This document shows positions 62,222 through 64,000 of a stretch of DNA of 64,000 nucleotides, one piece after another. A model generated the notes under the pieces. That model searched no databases. It was given only the letters and a program-made list of their open reading frames with translations, and was not told the origin of the DNA. The position numbers and the translations under genes are program-made. Origin of the DNA: Bradyrhizobium manausense (GTDB lineage: Bacteria; Pseudomonadota; Alphaproteobacteria; Rhizobiales; Xanthobacteraceae); the NCBI RefSeq assembly GCF_018129685.1, contig NZ_JAFCLG010000024.1:1-64000 (forward strand), read 5' to 3'. The number at the start of each line of letters is the position of its first letter. The first letter of the stretch is position 1.

Positions 62222-62760
62222 TTGGTGAAAACCTTGGCGCCGATCAGGCGCTGCGACAAGAGGACAGCGGTGGGCGTCAGCGCGTTGTAGGCTTGCGCCG
62301 CGGCCGCTTCCATCACAGCAGGCACCTCGGCCGCGGTCGAGGCGCGCAGCACCTTGATGCCCGAGAGTTCGAGCACACCCTGCGTGGTCGAGCCCATCGG
62401 CACCTGCCACGGATTGAACTCGCCCCACTCGCCGCGCATGGTCACCAGCGTCAGGAACGGGAAGCGCAGGACCGGGATGAGCGACAGCATGTTGACGCAA
62501 TTGCCGACGCCGCTCGACTGCATCAGCAGCACGCCGCGCTGGCCGCCGGTCCAGGCGCCGGCGAGCAGCGCCACGCCCTCCTCCTCGGTCGTCAGCGGAA
62601 TGCCGCGCATCGTCGATGAAGCCAGCACGCGCTGGATCAGCTTTGAATGGCCGGCATCGGGCACGTAGGGCACCTGCCGGACATCGAAGCGTTCAAGTGT
62701 CGCGAAAATATCGTCGGGCCAGGTCAAGGCCGTGTCGGAAGCGTCAGCGCGGGCGTGCAT
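62218..62760 (-). CDS. ThDP-dependent decarboxylase, PYR-domain subunit (ComD-like)
   Basis: 180 residues. The catalytic glutamate that activates ThDP is Glu60 or Glu61 in LTTEEEGVALLAGAW; QSSGVGNCVN and TLVTMRGEWGEFNPWQVPMG match the sulfopyruvate/phosphonopyruvate type. Overlaps the beta gene by four bases. Divergent from a P450 gene with a 105-base spacer. Confidence 0.85.
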   Translation of the reverse strand: MHARADASDTALTWPDDIFATLERFDVRQVPYVPDAGHSKLIQRVLASSTMRGIPLTTEEEGVALLAGAWTGGQRGVLLMQSSGVGNCVNMLSLIPVLRFPFLTLVTMRGEWGEFNPWQVPMGSTTQGVLELSGIKVLRASTAAEVPAVMEAAAAQAYNALTPTAVLLSQRLIGAKVFTK

Positions 62761-62865
62761 TTTCCTGTCCGGTCGGCTTGCAAATCACGGCACGACTGTA
62801 GACGGTGACCGGCAAAGCTCGAAGAGCGAAAACGGCATATCGGTGTCATCAGGTGAGTATGGCGC

Positions 62866-64000
62866 ATGGACGCAAGTGCGAAAGAATTGGCCGCCGGCTT
62901 CGATCTGGCGAAGCTGACGCGCGAATTCTACGACGATCCCTACCCGACCTATCGTGCACTGCGGGAGAACGAGCCGGTCAAGCGCCTTGCGAGCGGCACC
63001 GTGTTCCTGACCCGCTATGACGACCTCGTCACCACTTACAAGAACACGAAGTCGTTCAGCTCGGACAAGAAACGCGAGTTCGCGCCGAAATACGGCGACA
63101 CGCCGCTTTACGAGCACCACACCACGAGCCTGGTCTTCAACGATCCGCCGGCGCACACCCGCGTGCGGCGCCTGATCATGGGCGCGCTGTCGCCGCGCGC
63201 GATCGCCGGGATGGAGGGCGACCTCGTCAAGCTGGTCGAGGGCCTGCTCGACGCCATCGCCGCCAAGGGCCATTGCGAGTTGATCGAGGATTTCGCCGCG
63301 TCGATTCCCATCGAAGTGATCGGCAATCTGCTCGACGTGCCCCACGAGGAGCGCGCGCCGCTGCGTGACTGGTCGCTGGCGATTCTCGGCGCGCTGGAGC
63401 CGGTGGTGTCGACCGAAATTGCCGCGCGCGGCAACAAGGCGGTGACGGATTTCCTCAGCTATCTCGAAACGCTGGTCGCGCGCCGGCGCGCAAGGCCAGG
63501 CAACCCTGATCGCGACGTGCTAACGCGTTTGATCCAAGGAGAAGAGAACGGCGAGCGGCTCACCGAAAAGGAGCTGCTGCACAATTGCATCTTCCTGCTC
63601 AATGCCGGCCACGAGACCACCACCAATCTGATCGGCAACGGGCTTGTCGCGCTCGACGAGAATCCGGACCAGAAGCAGCGGCTGATCGACAACCCTGACA
63701 TGATCAAGACCGCGGTCGAGGAAATCCTCCGCTACGAAAGCTCGAACCAGCTTGGCAACCGCATGACCACCGAGCCGGTCGAGCTGGGCGGGGTCATGCT
63801 CGACGCCGGCACGTCGGTAACGCTGTGCATTGGAGCGGCCAACCGCGACCCCGCGCAGTTCCCCGACCCCGAGCGTTTCGACGTCGCGCGCACGCCGAAC
63901 CGGCACCTCGCCTTTGCCACCGGCGCGCATCAATGCGCCGGCATGGCGCTGGCGCGGCTGGAAGGCGCGATTGCGATCTCACGCTTCCTGGCGCGCTTTC
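62866..64000 (+). CDS. Cytochrome P450, runs off the window's right edge
   Basis: 378 residues visible, no stop before the edge. AGHETT at 247-252, ExxR Glu286-Arg289, heme ligand Cys357 in FATGAHQCAGM; only the C-terminal tail is missing. Start ATG at 62866 with AGGTGAG nine bases upstream. Class I enzyme; no ferredoxin or reductase next to it in this window. It is divergent from the decarboxylase pair. Confidence 0.92.
   Translation, partial: MDASAKELAAGFDLAKLTREFYDDPYPTYRALRENEPVKRLASGTVFLTRYDDLVTTYKNTKSFSSDKKREFAPKYGDTPLYEHHTTSLVFNDPPAHTRVRRLIMGALSPRAIAGMEGDLVKLVEGLLDAIAAKGHCELIEDFAASIPIEVIGNLLDVPHEERAPLRDWSLAILGALEPVVSTEIAARGNKAVTDFLSYLETLVARRRARPGNPDRDVLTRLIQGEENGERLTEKELLHNCIFLLNAGHETTTNLIGNGLVALDENPDQKQRLIDNPDMIKTAVEEILRYESSNQLGNRMTTEPVELGGVMLDAGTSVTLCIGAANRDPAQFPDPERFDVARTPNRHLAFATGAHQCAGMALARLEGAIAISRFLARF

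Overview
The window is high-GC DNA with dense, often overlapping operons and no tRNA, rRNA, CRISPR, integrase or transposase gene that I could see. Gene content points to a Bradyrhizobium-type alphaproteobacterium: several P450s including a self-sufficient CYP102, a short class III-like PHA synthase, a wax-ester synthase/DGAT, many peptide ABC transporters and a PF04392-type binding protein. Palindromic intergenic repeats of the kind common in that genus sit between genes. This is an inference from content, not from a search.

Left part (1-14.7 kb): a tartrate-dehydrogenase-like enzyme divergent from an atypical SDR; an amidase; an Asp/Glu-racemase-like protein; a TetR regulator divergent from a ferredoxin-P450-MFS-sulfite-oxidase-like-hydrolase/OsmC run; a MocR regulator divergent from an EamA exporter with a repeated operator between them; a TsuA/YeeE-like sulfur transporter and a zinc-less alcohol dehydrogenase/quinone reductase.

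14.7-21.2 kb (minus strand): phenylacetate catabolism, paaX-A-B-C-D-E-I-K. It encodes the repressor, the ring epoxidase, a thioesterase and the CoA ligase. The ring-opening and beta-oxidation genes are absent from the window. A MITE-like element with inverted ends lies directly upstream of paaX.

21.5-36.1 kb: carbon storage and lipid functions. These are a lipase-like hydrolase, a DUF445 protein, a phasin with its own terminator and palindromic upstream region, a GNAT-PhaC-short PhaE-like operon, an alpha/beta hydrolase, a 1078-residue CYP102 P450-reductase fusion, and an operon of a DUF6489-like protein, a second lipase-like hydrolase, WS/DGAT and epoxide hydrolase.

36.5-50.2 kb (plus strand): twelve genes in one direction. 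Two complete Dpp/Opp-type peptide ABC transporters (binding protein, two permeases, two ATPases each) flank two Ntn-hydrolase-family enzymes, a gamma-glutamyltranspeptidase-like protein and a DUF1028 protein. This looks like one uptake-and-cleavage unit for gamma-glutamyl or modified peptides.

50.3-64 kb: a possible CnbZ-like protein; a sensor kinase, a single-domain response regulator and a response regulator fused to an adenylate cyclase, in a four-base-overlap operon preceded by a Tat-exported binding protein; a TetR-adaptor-RND efflux operon with a clear palindromic operator and strong terminator; a split ThDP decarboxylase; and a P450 that runs off the right edge.

The two most system-like units are the double-ABC/Ntn-hydrolase operon and the kinase-to-cAMP operon.
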